Made by a program: the position numbers and the translations under genes. Positions 26,544 to 35,990 of a stretch of 64,000 nt of DNA are shown piece after piece. The stretch is from contig NZ_CP049143.1 in NCBI RefSeq assembly GCF_011044495.1, forward strand, positions 310,001 to 374,000, read 5' to 3'. The stretch is from Roseimicrobium sp. ORNL1. GTDB lineage: Bacteria; Verrucomicrobiota; Verrucomicrobiia; Verrucomicrobiales; Verrucomicrobiaceae. The notes below the pieces were generated by a model. The model was given only the letters and a program-made list of their open reading frames with translations, did not search any database and was not told the origin of the DNA. The stretch's first letter is position 1. Every line of letters starts with the position of its first letter.

Positions 26544-29500
26544 TCACGCCTGTCGTCTCCTACGGCGCAGAATCATCACTGCGAGTGCTCCAGCGAGCAG
26601 CAGCGCCCGCCCGGGTTCCGGTACCACCGCAACTCCGACACTGATGATGCCTGTGCTGTACAATTGACTGACATCCCAATCGTACTCGTCGGAGAGTTCT
26701 GGCAAATCGAAATACGTGAAGGTTCCGGTGCGTGTGGTGCTGCCCAGGGACGTCCAATCGATGATCTGCCACGCATCCCCCAGCGCCCAGTCTACGACAT
26801 TATACAGGCTGTCCACACGCAGGGTGCTGCCAGTCTGGAGCACCACGCTTCCGCTGAGGTAGAGCATGTCCGCTTCCTCCGGCGCGTTGAGCATGCCGGA
26901 ACCTGCGCCACTGGTGATATCAAAGACCAGCACGCCCCCTGTTTCCACGAGGAAGGACCCACCTCCTGAAGTCTCAACATGGAAATCCTCAGCAAAGGTC
27001 GACACCTGCCCGATGCTGAAAGTGCCACGCACCACCACGGAATTCCCCGCGCTGGTGGTGATGTAGCCATTGCCCGCGAGTTTGCCTGCGGTTTCCACGG
27101 TCACACTTCCGGTGCCTGTGCCGGTGCCGTAGGAATTGAGCAGCATCAGTGTGCCGGAGTTCACACGAGTGCCGCCGGAGTACGTGTTGCCAACACTGTC
27201 GATGATGACCGTGCCGGTGGGCGCATTGTTGATCGCCAGTGCGCCCGATCCCTTGATGTGATTGAGAAGGGTGTACTGATCACTGCGATTGATGGCCAGC
27301 GTGCCTTGTGCGCCGATGTCGATGTCTGCCGCACCGACGGACCCGGTGGTTCCGCCATTGCCCAATTGGAGCGTGCCTTCGGTGATAGTAGTAGCGCCGG
27401 TGTAGGTGTTGTTGGCCGTGAGCACCTGGGTGCCCGCGCCCGTCTTGGTCAGAGCCAGCGTGCCATCAATGCCCGTGCCATCGCCGTTGCGAATGATGCC
27501 GGTGAAAGTCTTCGTTCCTGAGGTGACATTGATCGTGAGGGTGCCTTCACCTGCGACTCCGGATTCGTTTTCCACAATGCCCGCGCCGCCGGTGCTGCTG
27601 AGTCCTCCGACGGTATCGCTGCGATTATTCAGCCGGAAGACGCCGGCATTCGTGCCTGTTCCATTGAAGGTGATGGCGCTCGTGTCCGAGATTTGGTTGC
27701 TGTTGATGAGCTTCAGAATCGCGGAGCCACTGCCAGTGCCCACGGTGATGTCTCCTGCGACTGCTGTAATGCCATCGGTCTTGGAGAGATGCAGTTCCCC
27801 GGCATTCACATTCGTCATGCCGGTATACGTATTGGCCTCTGCACCGGAGAGGATGAGTGTGCCGGTGCCCAGCTTGGTGAGGCCGCCGGATGTATTCTCC
27901 GCCGTGCTTACAGTCCCTACGATGGCTCCCGCGCCACCGCCGCCTTTGAGAGTAATCGTCGGCGTGGAGGTGTAGTCGCGTCCCGGATTGGTAACCACGA
28001 TGCCGGTGACCTGGCCATACGTGGGACTGGCTGGATCGAGATCCACCGTGGCATACGCGGTGGCTCCCGTGCCCCCGCCGCCGGAGATTTCCACATAGGG
28101 AGCGCCAATGTACCCACTGCCCCCACCAGTGACAGTAATGCTCGTGACTCCATTGCCCGTGGGTGCGAGGAGGGCAGTGGAGAGGGTGGGAGTAAAACCA
28201 TTCGAGTCGATCACCGCTCCGCCCGCAAAGGTTCCGAACGCACCGTTCACATATGTTTTGATGGAACCTGTGCCACCCGTGCTCACTGTCGCGAAGAGCG
28301 CCGTGGATTGCGTCGCGCGCCAGAGACCACCGTTGAAATTTACGATGGCCTGCAGTGCCATGCCCGTGTTGTTGTAGAAGTTGATGCGATTGTTGATGAA
28401 GGTGCCTGCATTGAGGTTCAGGTACGCAGTGCCTTGGGCGCTGGCATCATTCTGCTGGCCAAAGGTGAGAGTGAGGATGCCATTGTCCACCACGCCGCCG
28501 GCGACGGTCATCACCCCCTGTGCCGTAGTGGTGGCGGTGGCAACCGTGGCACCGCTGCGGAAAGCGAGCGCAATGGCTTCGCCGGTTCGTACGACTTGCC
28601 CGCCAGTGACCGTGAATTCCCAACGCTCATTGCGAGTCATGATGTACCGCGAAGTATTCAGCGTGCCTCCGTCGACCCGCAGGATGGAGATGGCGGCATC
28701 TGTGGTGCCGTCGCCGGAGTCCACCCGCTTGGTGTTGATGGTGCCACCGGAGAGGAACAAGCCACCGTATCCTGTGGATCCAAGCAAGACGCCCGACTGC
28801 GTGCTGGTGGGGTTCATGGTGATCACACCGCCCGACACTACGAGAGATGCCCCCTTGAGTGTGGGGCCGACTCCAAGATTGAGCGCCCCGGTGGTGTAGT
28901 CCCCTCCGTTCACTATGCGCAGCACGGCAGGTGCGGTGGCAGAACCGACGGTGGTGCTGAAGGTGGCTGCCGGATGGCTCGTGGTTCCGGCAATCTCCAG
29001 CACCCCCGCGCTCAGCGTAATGGATCCGTTGAGAGCGACTGTCCCACTCAGACGCAGGGTGCCGGCTCCCGTTTTGATAAGACCAATGCTTCCCGCGCCG
29101 GTGATGATGTCAGATTCAATCGTAAGGTCGGCGATGGCGTTGCTACTGTCCGCGATGGCAAAGGTGCGCGTGGTCGTGCCGAAGTCGATGGTGCCTCCGG
29201 TGATCGTAGCTCCCAGCGGGTTGTTGTCATTGTTCACGGTCAAGGTGGCCGCACCGAGGGTAAGCAGGCCATTCTCTCCAAGGTCAATCACCGCCTGACT
29301 GGTACTGGTGGAGGTGGCGTTGTAGATCGTGATGCCTCCAGTGGCCCAGGAGTGTCCATCGAGAGACAGCGTGGCCTGCCCACCGGCGGCGGCGAGCACC
29401 AGGGGAGTGGTGGCGTTCAGCGCATTGTTCACGCCGAACTTCAACGTGCCTGCGTTGATCGTGGTGATGCCGGTGTAGGTGGTGGCGCTGGCGAGGATCT

Positions 29501-31259
29501 GCGTGCCGGTGCCGGCTTTGATCAGTGAGAGGACACCGCTGAGTGATCCATTCCGCAGGATGCCGCTGTAGCTCTGCGTGCCGGTGTTGTTCAAGGTGAG
29601 CACTGCGTTTGTGGTACTCTCGTTCTCCACAATGCCCTCACCGTTCACGCTCACGAGACCGCCGACGGTTTCGTTTCTACCGTTGAGACGGAACACGCCG
29701 GCATTCGCATCCAGTCCCTGTAAGGTGATGACGCTGGTATTGGCAATCTGGTCCGCATTGACCAAACGCAACAGTGCCGTGGCAGTGCCATCGCCAATGG
29801 TGATGTCTCCAGCGATGGCATTCACACCCGCTGTCTTGGAAAGGGCCAATTCTCCTCCATACACACGGGTGACGCCGGTATACGTATTCGCCTCCGTACC
29901 GCCGAAGGTGAGCACGCCGGCACCGCTTTTGGTGATGCCTCCGTCCGTGGCGGCATCTCCTCCAATCGAGGAATGGGTGAGGCCCTTTAAAATGGAGACA
30001 TTGAACGTGTTGGTATCAATGATGCCGCCACCATCACGCACATTGACCGTGGTGAGGCTTGTGGCCAGTGTCATCGTGGTGCCTGTGGCCTTCAGCGTGC
30101 CACCGTTGAAGTTGAAAATGGAAGCGCCCACCGTGCCTCCCATGATGGTCCGCAGGGTGGAGAGCGTGCCGCCATTGAGATGAATGGTGCCGGTGCTGTT
30201 GGTGTTTCCTGCGAGACCCGAGCCGAGTTGAATGGTGCCGGTGGTCGTGCCGGCATTGAAGTGTCCTGTGCCGGAAATGGTCAGCACGCTTGCACCGCTG
30301 TTCTCGGCATTAGTGTATCCTGCGCCGATGCGGACGAGGTTCCCATTTCCGGAGAGCACGAGTGAGCCGCCGGAGATATTCATGAATCCCTGTGCCGTGG
30401 CAGCGCTGCGACCCAGCACGAGCCCCCCGGAAGAAGCTCCCAAGGTGACCGTGCCGGCCGTGATATTCACCGTTGCATTGGTTGCTTCACCCACGCGGAA
30501 GGTGGAAGACGCCCCGGAGATGTAGGCCGTGCCGGAGAAGTTCGTGACGCTGTTGCCGGAAAATGCGGACTGGCCCAGGGCCACGGATGCACTGCCCAAG
30601 GTGCCGCTGACGTTGAAGGTGCCACCACTGACGGTTAGACCTGCGCCATAGGTGTTGAGCGTGTAGCTGCCCGAGAGATTCATCACGCCGCCGCTCACGG
30701 TCAGGCCACCGCCGTTCGTGAGATTGGAGGCCATCGTAAGCGTACCTGTGCCGGATTTGCCAAAGCTGAAGCCACCGCCGTTGATGTCGTAGTCAGCAGC
30801 AAGAGTCGTGTTCCCTGCGCCAGCGACGCCCGAGGCCAGCGTGAAGGCCATGTCCGATGCAATGGTCGCGGAGTGGCCCGCTGTGGTCACGTTGATCAAG
30901 CCACCCAAGCTCAGTATGTAGGGGTTCGCCTCCTCCGTGGTGATGGTGTAGCCCGAGGAGGTGAACGTCAATCCCGTGGTCGTGATTGGCCCTCCCAGAG
31001 TCACGGCGCCTGCCGTACCGCCGAAGGAGGCGATGTTGCCGGCCGCGTTGTCCCATGCGGTCATGGTGCCGGTATTGTTCCAGAGCTGGGCTGAGGTATT
31101 CCAGGTGCCCGCGCCACCGGTGGTGCCGCCTGCAGTGCCGTCCGAATCCCAGACGAGTGTGGCAGCCGGCAGAAGCGCCGTGTGAAGATGCAGGAGCAGT
31201 GCCAGCGCCAGGGACGAACGCACCGGCACACGCCGCAGGGCGTGGAAGATGAGGGGCAT
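26544..31259 (-). CDS. Large PATR-repeat surface protein with PEP-CTERM sorting signal
   Basis: This 1571-aa protein starts at the ATG at 31259, giving a signal peptide ([19 protein letters not shown]). Almost the whole length is Gly/Thr/Ser-rich beta-strand repeats of the autotransporter-associated type, with motifs such as [22 protein letters not shown] and [15 protein letters not shown], predicted to form a right-handed beta-helix. There is no C-terminal autotransporter barrel. Instead it ends [19 protein letters not shown] plus an Arg-rich tail, the PEP-CTERM signal recognised by exosortase for surface anchoring. Two copies of a block of about 180 residues are present. A large number of antisense frames arise from the biased composition and are not genes. 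Confidence 0.88.
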   Translation of the reverse strand: MPLIFHALRRVPVRSSLALALLLHLHTALLPAATLVWDSDGTAGGTTGGAGTWNTSAQLWNNTGTMTAWDNAAGNIASFGGTAGAVTLGGPITTTGLTFTSSGYTITTEEANPYILSLGGLINVTTAGHSATIASDMAFTLASGVAGAGNTTLAADYDINGGGFSFGKSGTGTLTMASNLTNGGGLTVSGGVMNLSGSYTLNTYGAGLTVSGGTFNVSGTLGSASVALGQSAFSGNSVTNFSGTAYISGASSTFRVGEATNATVNITAGTVTLGASSGGLVLGRSAATAQGFMNISGGSLVLSGNGNLVRIGAGYTNAENSGASVLTISGTGHFNAGTTTGTIQLGSGLAGNTNSTGTIHLNGGTLSTLRTIMGGTVGASIFNFNGGTLKATGTTMTLATSLTTVNVRDGGGIIDTNTFNVSILKGLTHSSIGGDAATDGGITKSGAGVLTFGGTEANTYTGVTRVYGGELALSKTAGVNAIAGDITIGDGTATALLRLVNADQIANTSVITLQGLDANAGVFRLNGRNETVGGLVSVNGEGIVENESTTNAVLTLNNTGTQSYSGILRNGSLSGVLSLIKAGTGTQILASATTYTGITTINAGTLKFGVNNALNATTPLVLAAAGGQATLSLDGHSWATGGITIYNATSTSTSQAVIDLGENGLLTLGAATLTVNNDNNPLGATITGGTIDFGTTTRTFAIADSSNAIADLTIESDIITGAGSIGLIKTGAGTLRLSGTVALNGSITLSAGVLEIAGTTSHPAATFSTTVGSATAPAVLRIVNGGDYTTGALNLGVGPTLKGASLVVSGGVITMNPTSTQSGVLLGSTGYGGLFLSGGTINTKRVDSGDGTTDAAISILRVDGGTLNTSRYIMTRNERWEFTVTGGQVVRTGEAIALAFRSGATVATATTTAQGVMTVAGGVVDNGILTLTFGQQNDASAQGTAYLNLNAGTFINNRINFYNNTGMALQAIVNFNGGLWRATQSTALFATVSTGGTGSIKTYVNGAFGTFAGGAVIDSNGFTPTLSTALLAPTGNGVTSITVTGGGSGYIGAPYVEISGGGGTGATAYATVDLDPASPTYGQVTGIVVTNPGRDYTSTPTITLKGGGGAGAIVGTVSTAENTSGGLTKLGTGTLILSGAEANTYTGMTNVNAGELHLSKTDGITAVAGDITVGTGSGSAILKLINSNQISDTSAITFNGTGTNAGVFRLNNRSDTVGGLSSTGGAGIVENESGVAGEGTLTINVTSGTKTFTGIIRNGDGTGIDGTLALTKTGAGTQVLTANNTYTGATTITEGTLQLGNGGTTGSVGAADIDIGAQGTLAINRSDQYTLLNHIKGSGALAINNAPTGTVIIDSVGNTYSGGTRVNSGTLMLLNSYGTGTGTGSVTVETAGKLAGNGYITTSAGNSVVVRGTFSIGQVSTFAEDFHVETSGGGSFLVETGGVLVFDITSGAGSGMLNAPEEADMLYLSGSVVLQTGSTLRVDSLYNVVDWALGDAWQIIDWTSLGSTTRTGTFTYFDLPELSDEYDWDVSQLYSTGIISVGVAVVPEPGRALLLAGALAVMILRRRRRQA
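27345..27893 (-). repeat. Internal long repeat, copy B, of the PATR protein
   Basis: About 180 codons from [15 protein letters not shown] to [12 protein letters not shown] align along their length with the block at 29421-29950, sharing EANTYTG, AGVFRLN, VGGL and GIVENES in the same order. The DNA has diverged, so the duplication is old or maintained by selection. Confidence 0.7.
29421..29950 (-). repeat. Internal long repeat, copy A, of the PATR protein
   Basis: The block runs from [15 protein letters not shown] to [10 protein letters not shown] and corresponds to copy B at 27345-27893. Boundaries are approximate, set by eye from the translated sequence. Confidence 0.7.
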
Positions 31260-31488
31260 TAGGGGGATGTTTTTTGAAGTCCATCTGTCCACCAAGCATG
31301 CAACGGGCCACCTTTGAGCAACGTCTGACTCCAAATCGGCAAACACGACGCCTTTTGTGCTTTTGGGGGAGAGTGGCCATCGCAACCGCCTGTTCAACGC
31401 CTGTTCTTCCGCTTCACATAAAGCTGCCGCAGATGACTTCGCCGCGCGTACATTGATGTATCGGTTTCACCGCGAACCACCTTGAGGC

Positions 31489-32652
31489 ATGACCATTGAC
31501 GACATCATCTCCGACGAATCCCTGCGCACTTCCGAATTCCCCGTGGCGCGCGACACCATCTTCATGGCGCACGGGGGCGTGTGCATCCTGCCGCAGCGCT
31601 CGGTGAAGGCCATGCAGGATTATCTTGAGGTCTGTGCCGTGCGCGGGCAGGAGAATCTCGATATCTGGAGGCACCTCAATGAGACGCGCGTGGTGGCGGC
31701 GAAGCTCATCGGCGCGCAGGCCAGTGAGATTGCTCTGCTGGGGCCGACGTCCCTCGGACTCAGCCTCGTGGCCAATGGGTTGCCGTGGGAGGCCGGTGAC
31801 GAGATCGTGTGTTATCACGATGATTATCCCGCGAATGTGTACCCCTGGATGGATCTGCAACGTCGTGGCGTCGTGCTGAAGTTCATCGAGCCGGAAGTGC
31901 CCGGGCATATCACCCCGGAAGTGGTGGAGCGAGCGTTGACACCGAAGACCAAGATGGTGGCGCTGGCCTCGTGTCACTTTTTCACCGGGTATCGCATCGA
32001 TGTGGATGCCATCGGCAAGATGGTGCGCAGCCGCGGCATCTACTTCTGCCTGGATGCCATCCAGACCGTGGGCGCCTTTCCCACCAGTGTGGAGCACGTG
32101 GACTTCCTCAGCGCGGATGCGCACAAGTGGATGCTCGGCCCCATGGCGGCGGGCATCTTCTATGTGCGTGAGTCGCTGCATGACGTGCTGCGACCCTCGC
32201 TCATCGGCGCGTGGAATGTGAAGTCACCGAACTTCATCACACAGGATCAGGTGGAATTTGAGAAAGGTGGTCGGCGCTATGAACCCGGTGTGCCGAATGC
32301 GATTGGCATCTACGGCATGCGCGGAGCCCTGGACCTGCTGGTGGAACTGGGCATCGAAAATGTCGCGGCGCGCCTGCTGAAGCTGAAGGCCCATCTCGTA
32401 TCGAAGCTGAAAGCGCTCGGTTTCCAGGTGCTGCCGCCCACGGGAGGAGAACATGCCAGCAGCATTACCACCGCGACACGTGACGGTGGCGCCTCGCTGG
32501 AGCAGGTCTTCGACCACCTCGCAAAGCACCACGTGACTATCTCCCTACGGCACAATCGGGCCTGCAGAGCTCACCTGCGCTTCAGCCCGCACTTCTACAA
32601 TACCGAGGCAGAAGTGGACCGCGTGTGTGCCCTGATAGCCGAGGTGAAATAA
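31489..32652 (+). CDS. PLP-dependent aminotransferase class V (cysteine desulfurase-like fold)
   Basis: This 387-aa enzyme has the fold-type I layout: substrate/cofactor region FMAHGGVCILPQRSV near the N-terminus, ALLGPTSLGLSLVANGLPW for phosphate binding, FCLDAIQTVGAFP with the cofactor-contacting Asp, and the Schiff-base Lys213 in SADAHKWMLGP. Class V members include cysteine desulfurases, isopenicillin-N epimerase-like proteins and kynureninases. There is no obvious active-site Cys loop for a desulfurase, so the substrate is left open. It lies 54 bp upstream of the ADP-ribose operon but on the other side of its operators, so probably a separate unit. Confidence 0.85.
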   Translation: MTIDDIISDESLRTSEFPVARDTIFMAHGGVCILPQRSVKAMQDYLEVCAVRGQENLDIWRHLNETRVVAAKLIGAQASEIALLGPTSLGLSLVANGLPWEAGDEIVCYHDDYPANVYPWMDLQRRGVVLKFIEPEVPGHITPEVVERALTPKTKMVALASCHFFTGYRIDVDAIGKMVRSRGIYFCLDAIQTVGAFPTSVEHVDFLSADAHKWMLGPMAAGIFYVRESLHDVLRPSLIGAWNVKSPNFITQDQVEFEKGGRRYEPGVPNAIGIYGMRGALDLLVELGIENVAARLLKLKAHLVSKLKALGFQVLPPTGGEHASSITTATRDGGASLEQVFDHLAKHHVTISLRHNRACRAHLRFSPHFYNTEAEVDRVCALIAEVK

Positions 32653-32667
32653 CAGTCCTCAATATTA

Positions 32668-32705
32668 GTGTTGATCTGACACGAAGCATGGTGTTAAAGT
32701 GACAC
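32668..32705. promoter_or_regulatory. Tandem NrtR-type operators
   Basis: Two 15-bp imperfect palindromes, GTGTTGATCTGACAC (32668-32682) and GTGTTAAAGTGACAC (32691-32705), start 23 bp apart, about two helical turns. Both fit GTGTT-N5-GACAC. The first is extended to TTAGTGTT...GACACGAA, resembling published NrtR sites of TAGTGT...ACACTA type. The second ends one base before the ATG of the Nudix regulator gene, implying autoregulation of the operon. Confidence 0.65.
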
Positions 32706-32706
32706 C

Positions 32707-33402
32707 ATGTCCTTCGCCTATAAATACGCGCGCCCTGCCCTCACGGTGGACTGCGTGATCTTCGGGTTCGCATCCGAGGAGCATGAGCTGCGCGTGCTGC
32801 TCATCCAGCGCGGGTTGCCACCTTTCGAAGGGCGGTGGGCGCTGCCGGGTGGCTTTGTGAAGGTGGGCGAGAGCACGGATGTGGCCGCGCGTCGCGAACT
32901 GGAGGAGGAGACCGGACTGAAACAGGTGTACCTGGAGCAGTTCAAGACCTTCAGCGATCCGAAGCGCGACCCGCGTGAGCATGTGGTGAGCGTGGCGTAC
33001 TACGCCCTGGTGCCCTTCCTGAGCCACCCTCCGAAGGCGGATACGGATGCGAAGGATGCCGCGTGGTTCTCCGTGGAAGATGTGCCTTCCCTGGCCTTCG
33101 ACCACAAGCTCATCCTCGAAACGGCCCTGCACCGTCTCCGCCTGAAGATGCAGCATGAACCGGTGGGCTTCGAACTGCTGCCACCGCAATTCACCCTCAC
33201 CCAACTGCAACAGGTCTATGAGGCCGTCCTTGGCCAGACCCTCGATAAACGCAACTTCCGGAAAAAGATCCTGAGCATGAACCTGCTCATCGACACCGGT
33301 GAAGTGCAGCAGGATGTCGCGCATCGCGCCGCGGCCCTGTGGAAGTTCGATGCGCGACGGTATGAAAAACTCAAGAAGGGCGGCTTCCATTTCGCCCTGT
33401 AG
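32707..33402 (+). CDS. Nudix-domain transcriptional regulator, NrtR family
   Basis: This 231-aa protein has an N-terminal Nudix domain (residues about 10-145) and a C-terminal winged-helix domain (about 155-231; [26 protein letters not shown]). The Nudix box [23 protein letters not shown] fits GX5EX7REUXEEXGU completely, so it may hydrolyse an ADP-ribose-like nucleotide as well as bind it. Known NrtR proteins repress NAD genes and are released from DNA by ADP-ribose. Here it heads an operon of ADP-ribose-processing genes and is preceded by two palindromic sites, so it is likely the local sensor. Confidence 0.85.
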   Translation: MSFAYKYARPALTVDCVIFGFASEEHELRVLLIQRGLPPFEGRWALPGGFVKVGESTDVAARRELEEETGLKQVYLEQFKTFSDPKRDPREHVVSVAYYALVPFLSHPPKADTDAKDAAWFSVEDVPSLAFDHKLILETALHRLRLKMQHEPVGFELLPPQFTLTQLQQVYEAVLGQTLDKRNFRKKILSMNLLIDTGEVQQDVAHRAAALWKFDARRYEKLKKGGFHFAL

Positions 33403-33414
33403 AAACAGGCTTGC

Positions 33415-33879
33415 ATGAGCGGGAACGTGATCCAGTTTTACAGCACGAAGGGCGAGTATGGTCCCTTCTCCAACTTCTCCGCGCATCGTCTTTTCTTGAA
33501 GGGGAAGACGTGGCGCACCTCGGAGCACTATTTCCAGGCCCAGAAGTTTGCCGGAACAGAGCACGAGGAGGAATTGCGTATGGTGGAGTCGCCCATGGTA
33601 GTGGCCCGCATGGGACGTTCCCGGAAACGGCCGCTCCGCAAGGACTGGGATGCCGTGAAGGACGACATCATGCGCGAGGCGGTGATGACCAAGTTCACCC
33701 AGAACAAGGAACTCAAAGCCCTGCTGCTCAGTACGTGTGATGCAGCGCTCGTGGAACACACCGCGAACGACTCCTGCTGGGCGGATGGTGGCGATGGCAC
33801 CGGAAAGAACATGCTCGGCATCATCCTCATGGAGGTGCGTGAGAAGTTGAAGGAAGAACAAGAATCGGGGAGTGCCTGA
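33415..33879 (+). CDS. NADAR domain protein (YbiA/RibX-like)
   Basis: This 154-aa single-domain protein begins IQFYSTKGEYGPFSNFS and continues with WRTSEHYFQAQKF, the N-glycosidase core of the NADAR (YbiA/DUF1768) family, and ends with WADGGDGTGKNMLGIILM. Family members hydrolyse N-glycosidic bonds in riboflavin precursors, and some remove ADP-ribose from guanine in DNA as antitoxins of DarT-type toxins. It lies 12 bp after the NrtR-like gene, and its stop overlaps the next start (ATGA), indicating translational coupling with the first ADP-ribosylglycohydrolase. Confidence 0.88.
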   Translation: MSGNVIQFYSTKGEYGPFSNFSAHRLFLKGKTWRTSEHYFQAQKFAGTEHEEELRMVESPMVVARMGRSRKRPLRKDWDAVKDDIMREAVMTKFTQNKELKALLLSTCDAALVEHTANDSCWADGGDGTGKNMLGIILMEVREKLKEEQESGSA

Positions 33880-34769
33880 TGAATAGTCACAACGAGAAGC
33901 TCCAGCGCGCATGCCTTGCATTAGAAGGGCTTTCCGTGGGAGATGGATTTGGCGAGCAGTGCTTCACCTCTGATGAGGTGATGTCTTTGCGCCTGGAGAC
34001 GCGTCAGATTCCGCCGCCGCCGTGGTTTTTCACGGATGACACGATCATGTCCATCTCCATCGTGGAGGTACTGCAGCAATACGGCATCATTCAACAGGAT
34101 GCGCTCGCCGCGGCCTTCGCGCACCGCTATGCCGCGGATCCGTTTCGCGGTTATGGCGGCACTGCGCATCGCATTCTCCGCGCCATTGGCGAAGGTGTTC
34201 CCTGGGAGCAGGCGGCAGGTGAAGCCTTCGATGGCATGGGCTCCATGGGCAATGGCGGCGCCATGCGCGCCGCACCGGTGGGAGCCTATTTCGCAAAGGA
34301 AGGCGTGGCAGCGGTGGTCGAACAGGCGAAACGCTCGGCCGCGGTAACGCATGCTCATGAAGAAGGGCAGGCGGGTGCGGTGGCCGTGGCACTTGCGGCG
34401 ATGTATGCGGTCCAGCATGGGGCCCGGGCGGAATCTCGCGGACTGCTGGAGTTCGTTCTCGAACACCTCACACCCGGAGATACGCACACAGCCTTGCGAC
34501 GTGCACTGAACATCCCATTCAGTCGCTCGCCTGCGGTGATTGCCCAGATGCTCGGCAGTGGTGAGAAGGTCATCTCACAGGATACTGTTCCCTTCTCCCT
34601 TTGGTGTGCCGCGAGGCATCTCGACAGTTTCCCATCGGCACTATGGTCCACCGTCAGTGGACTGGGTGATCGAGACACAACCTGCGCCATCGTTGCCCTT
34701 GCGGTCGGGCGTGAAGGCATCCCGGCAGACTGGGTCGCAAGTCGAGAGCCGCTGCCACTACTCAACTAA
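33879..34769 (+). CDS. ADP-ribosylglycohydrolase (DraG/ARH family), first copy
   Basis: This 296-aa all-helical hydrolase has a start ATG overlapping the NADAR stop. It shows GLSVGDGFGEQCF near the N-terminus, the dimetal motif FTDDTIMSI (Thr52-Asp53-Asp54), GAMRAAPVGAYF, and a C-terminal LGDRDTTCAIVALAVG in which Asp264 and Asp266 match the GDTDT metal ligands, with Arg replacing the first Thr. The family cleaves ADP-ribose from arginine, serine or other acceptors using magnesium. It is clearly diverged from the second copy at 35991, suggesting different substrates. Confidence 0.87.
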   Translation: MNSHNEKLQRACLALEGLSVGDGFGEQCFTSDEVMSLRLETRQIPPPPWFFTDDTIMSISIVEVLQQYGIIQQDALAAAFAHRYAADPFRGYGGTAHRILRAIGEGVPWEQAAGEAFDGMGSMGNGGAMRAAPVGAYFAKEGVAAVVEQAKRSAAVTHAHEEGQAGAVAVALAAMYAVQHGARAESRGLLEFVLEHLTPGDTHTALRRALNIPFSRSPAVIAQMLGSGEKVISQDTVPFSLWCAARHLDSFPSALWSTVSGLGDRDTTCAIVALAVGREGIPADWVASREPLPLLN

Positions 34770-34787
34770 TTCTCAAACTTCATTGTC

Positions 34788-35630
34788 ATGATTACCAAAC
34801 GGTCAGCGAGGGCTTCGCTGGCAGAAGAAACACTCCGCCTCATTGAACAAGGTGGATATACCAGTAGCAGCGGGAAGAGCGTGGACCTTGCCGTGTCCGT
34901 CAGCAGATCGGTGCGCGATACGGTGGGCATTGCCCCGGAGGAAACTCTGGAAGTCGCGCGAACGAGCGAAGTGAAAGGCGTCATCGAGGTGACTTCGGAG
35001 TCCACGCTGCAGGCGCTCATCCGCCTGCAGGGTGAGGACGCGCCTGGCCTGGCGTGCCTGAACTTCGCCAGCGCGAAGAATGCCGGTGGTGGCTTCCTGG
35101 GCGGGTCCCAGGCACAAGAAGAGTCGCTCGCGCGATCTTCCGCGCTGTATCCCAGCCTGACTTCGGTGCCGCAGTACTATGAGGCTAATCGTGCCTGCCG
35201 ATCGAGCCTCTACACGGACTGGATGATCTGGTCCCCTGAGGTGCCCTTCTTCCGTGATGATGAAGGCTCGCTCCTCGATGTGCCGGTGCTGGCTTCGGTC
35301 ATCACTGCTCCTGCACCGAACGCGGGCGCCGTAGCCAAGAACCGGCCGGATGAACTGCCGCTGGTGGAACCCACCCTGCAGCGGCGGGCGGAACGCGTGC
35401 TACAGCTCGCGGCCTCGCGTGGTGTGAAGACTTTTGTGCTCGGGGCGTGGGGCTGTGGCGTGTTCCGCAACGACCCGAGCATGGTGGCCAGCGTTTTTGC
35501 AGATCTCGTCCGCGAAGGTGCAGCCTTCGCAAATGTCTTCCCGCGCCTCGTGTTCGCCATCTATGACACCACCTCCACTGGTGAGGTGCTCACCGCCTTC
35601 AAGACAACCCTTTTGCAGACATCGTCATGA
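34788..35630 (+). CDS. Bacterial poly(ADP-ribose) glycohydrolase (TIGR02452/microbial PARG, macrodomain fold)
   Basis: This 280-aa protein has a catalytic loop GGGFLGGSQAQEES with the Glu pair at residues 111-112, preceded by LACLNFASAKNAGG, and a late LGAWGCGVFRNDP; all are hallmarks of the microbial PARG group related to the macrodomain. Such enzymes release ADP-ribose from poly- or mono-ADP-ribosylated targets by exo-cleavage. The N-terminal about 85 residues form the helical accessory segment usual in this group. It lies 18 bp after the first DraG-type gene, and its stop overlaps the next start (ATGA). Confidence 0.88.
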   Translation: MITKRSARASLAEETLRLIEQGGYTSSSGKSVDLAVSVSRSVRDTVGIAPEETLEVARTSEVKGVIEVTSESTLQALIRLQGEDAPGLACLNFASAKNAGGGFLGGSQAQEESLARSSALYPSLTSVPQYYEANRACRSSLYTDWMIWSPEVPFFRDDEGSLLDVPVLASVITAPAPNAGAVAKNRPDELPLVEPTLQRRAERVLQLAASRGVKTFVLGAWGCGVFRNDPSMVASVFADLVREGAAFANVFPRLVFAIYDTTSTGEVLTAFKTTLLQTSS

Positions 35631-35983
35631 CCTCTTCCACCATTACCCTCTACCGACCCGTCGGGCCGGAGGAGTTGAAGCTGATTGCTTACAGCGGTTG
35701 GCGGCGCTTTCCGCCACGGTTGCCAGATCAGCCCATCTTCTATCCCGTGTGCAACGAGGCCTATGCGCGGCAGATTGCGCGTGATTGGAATGTGCCCGCG
35801 AGCGGTGCTGGGCACGTGCTGCGCTTTGCTGTGGATGAAGGCTACGGCTCACGCTTCCCCAGGCAGATTGTCGGTGGCGCAGAGCATGAGGAACTCTGGG
35901 TGCCGGCGGAGGATCTGGAGGAGTTCAATGATCACATCATTGGCAAGATTGAGCTGATTGCGTCCTATGGCCGTGAGGGATGA
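35627..35983 (+). CDS. Small protein of the family labelled 'ADP-ribosylation/crystallin J1'; possible ADP-ribosyltransferase-like fold
   Basis: This 118-aa protein overlaps the PARG gene by 4 bp. From memory, similar short proteins beginning TLYRPVGPEELKLIAYSGWR and containing QPIFYPVCNEAYARQIARDW and EHEELWVPAEDLEEFNDHII carry this database label. The order LYR-, alternating helix/strand, then a late ELWVP strand followed by a helix recalls the split beta-sheet of ADP-ribosyltransferases, where the last motif bears the catalytic Glu. That fold assignment is inference; a nucleotide-binding or accessory role is equally possible. Its tight coupling with PARG and a second glycohydrolase supports a part in ADP-ribose chemistry. 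Confidence 0.6.
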   Translation: MTSSTITLYRPVGPEELKLIAYSGWRRFPPRLPDQPIFYPVCNEAYARQIARDWNVPASGAGHVLRFAVDEGYGSRFPRQIVGGAEHEELWVPAEDLEEFNDHIIGKIELIASYGREG

Positions 35984-35990
35984 CAGCAGC

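Noticed and set aside
27693-29528. 611-codon plus-strand frame
   Set aside because: Antisense to the PATR-repeat gene; Gly/Arg/Ser bias reflects the repeated codons of the sense strand.
26544-31259. CRISPR-like or tandem DNA repeats
   Set aside because: The recurring DNA motifs are degenerate, irregularly spaced and in frame, explained by PATR protein repeats; there are no constant direct repeats with unique spacers.
31489-32652. Including the class V aminotransferase in the ADP-ribose operon
   Set aside because: The operators and a 54-bp gap separate it, and its chemistry is not obviously linked.
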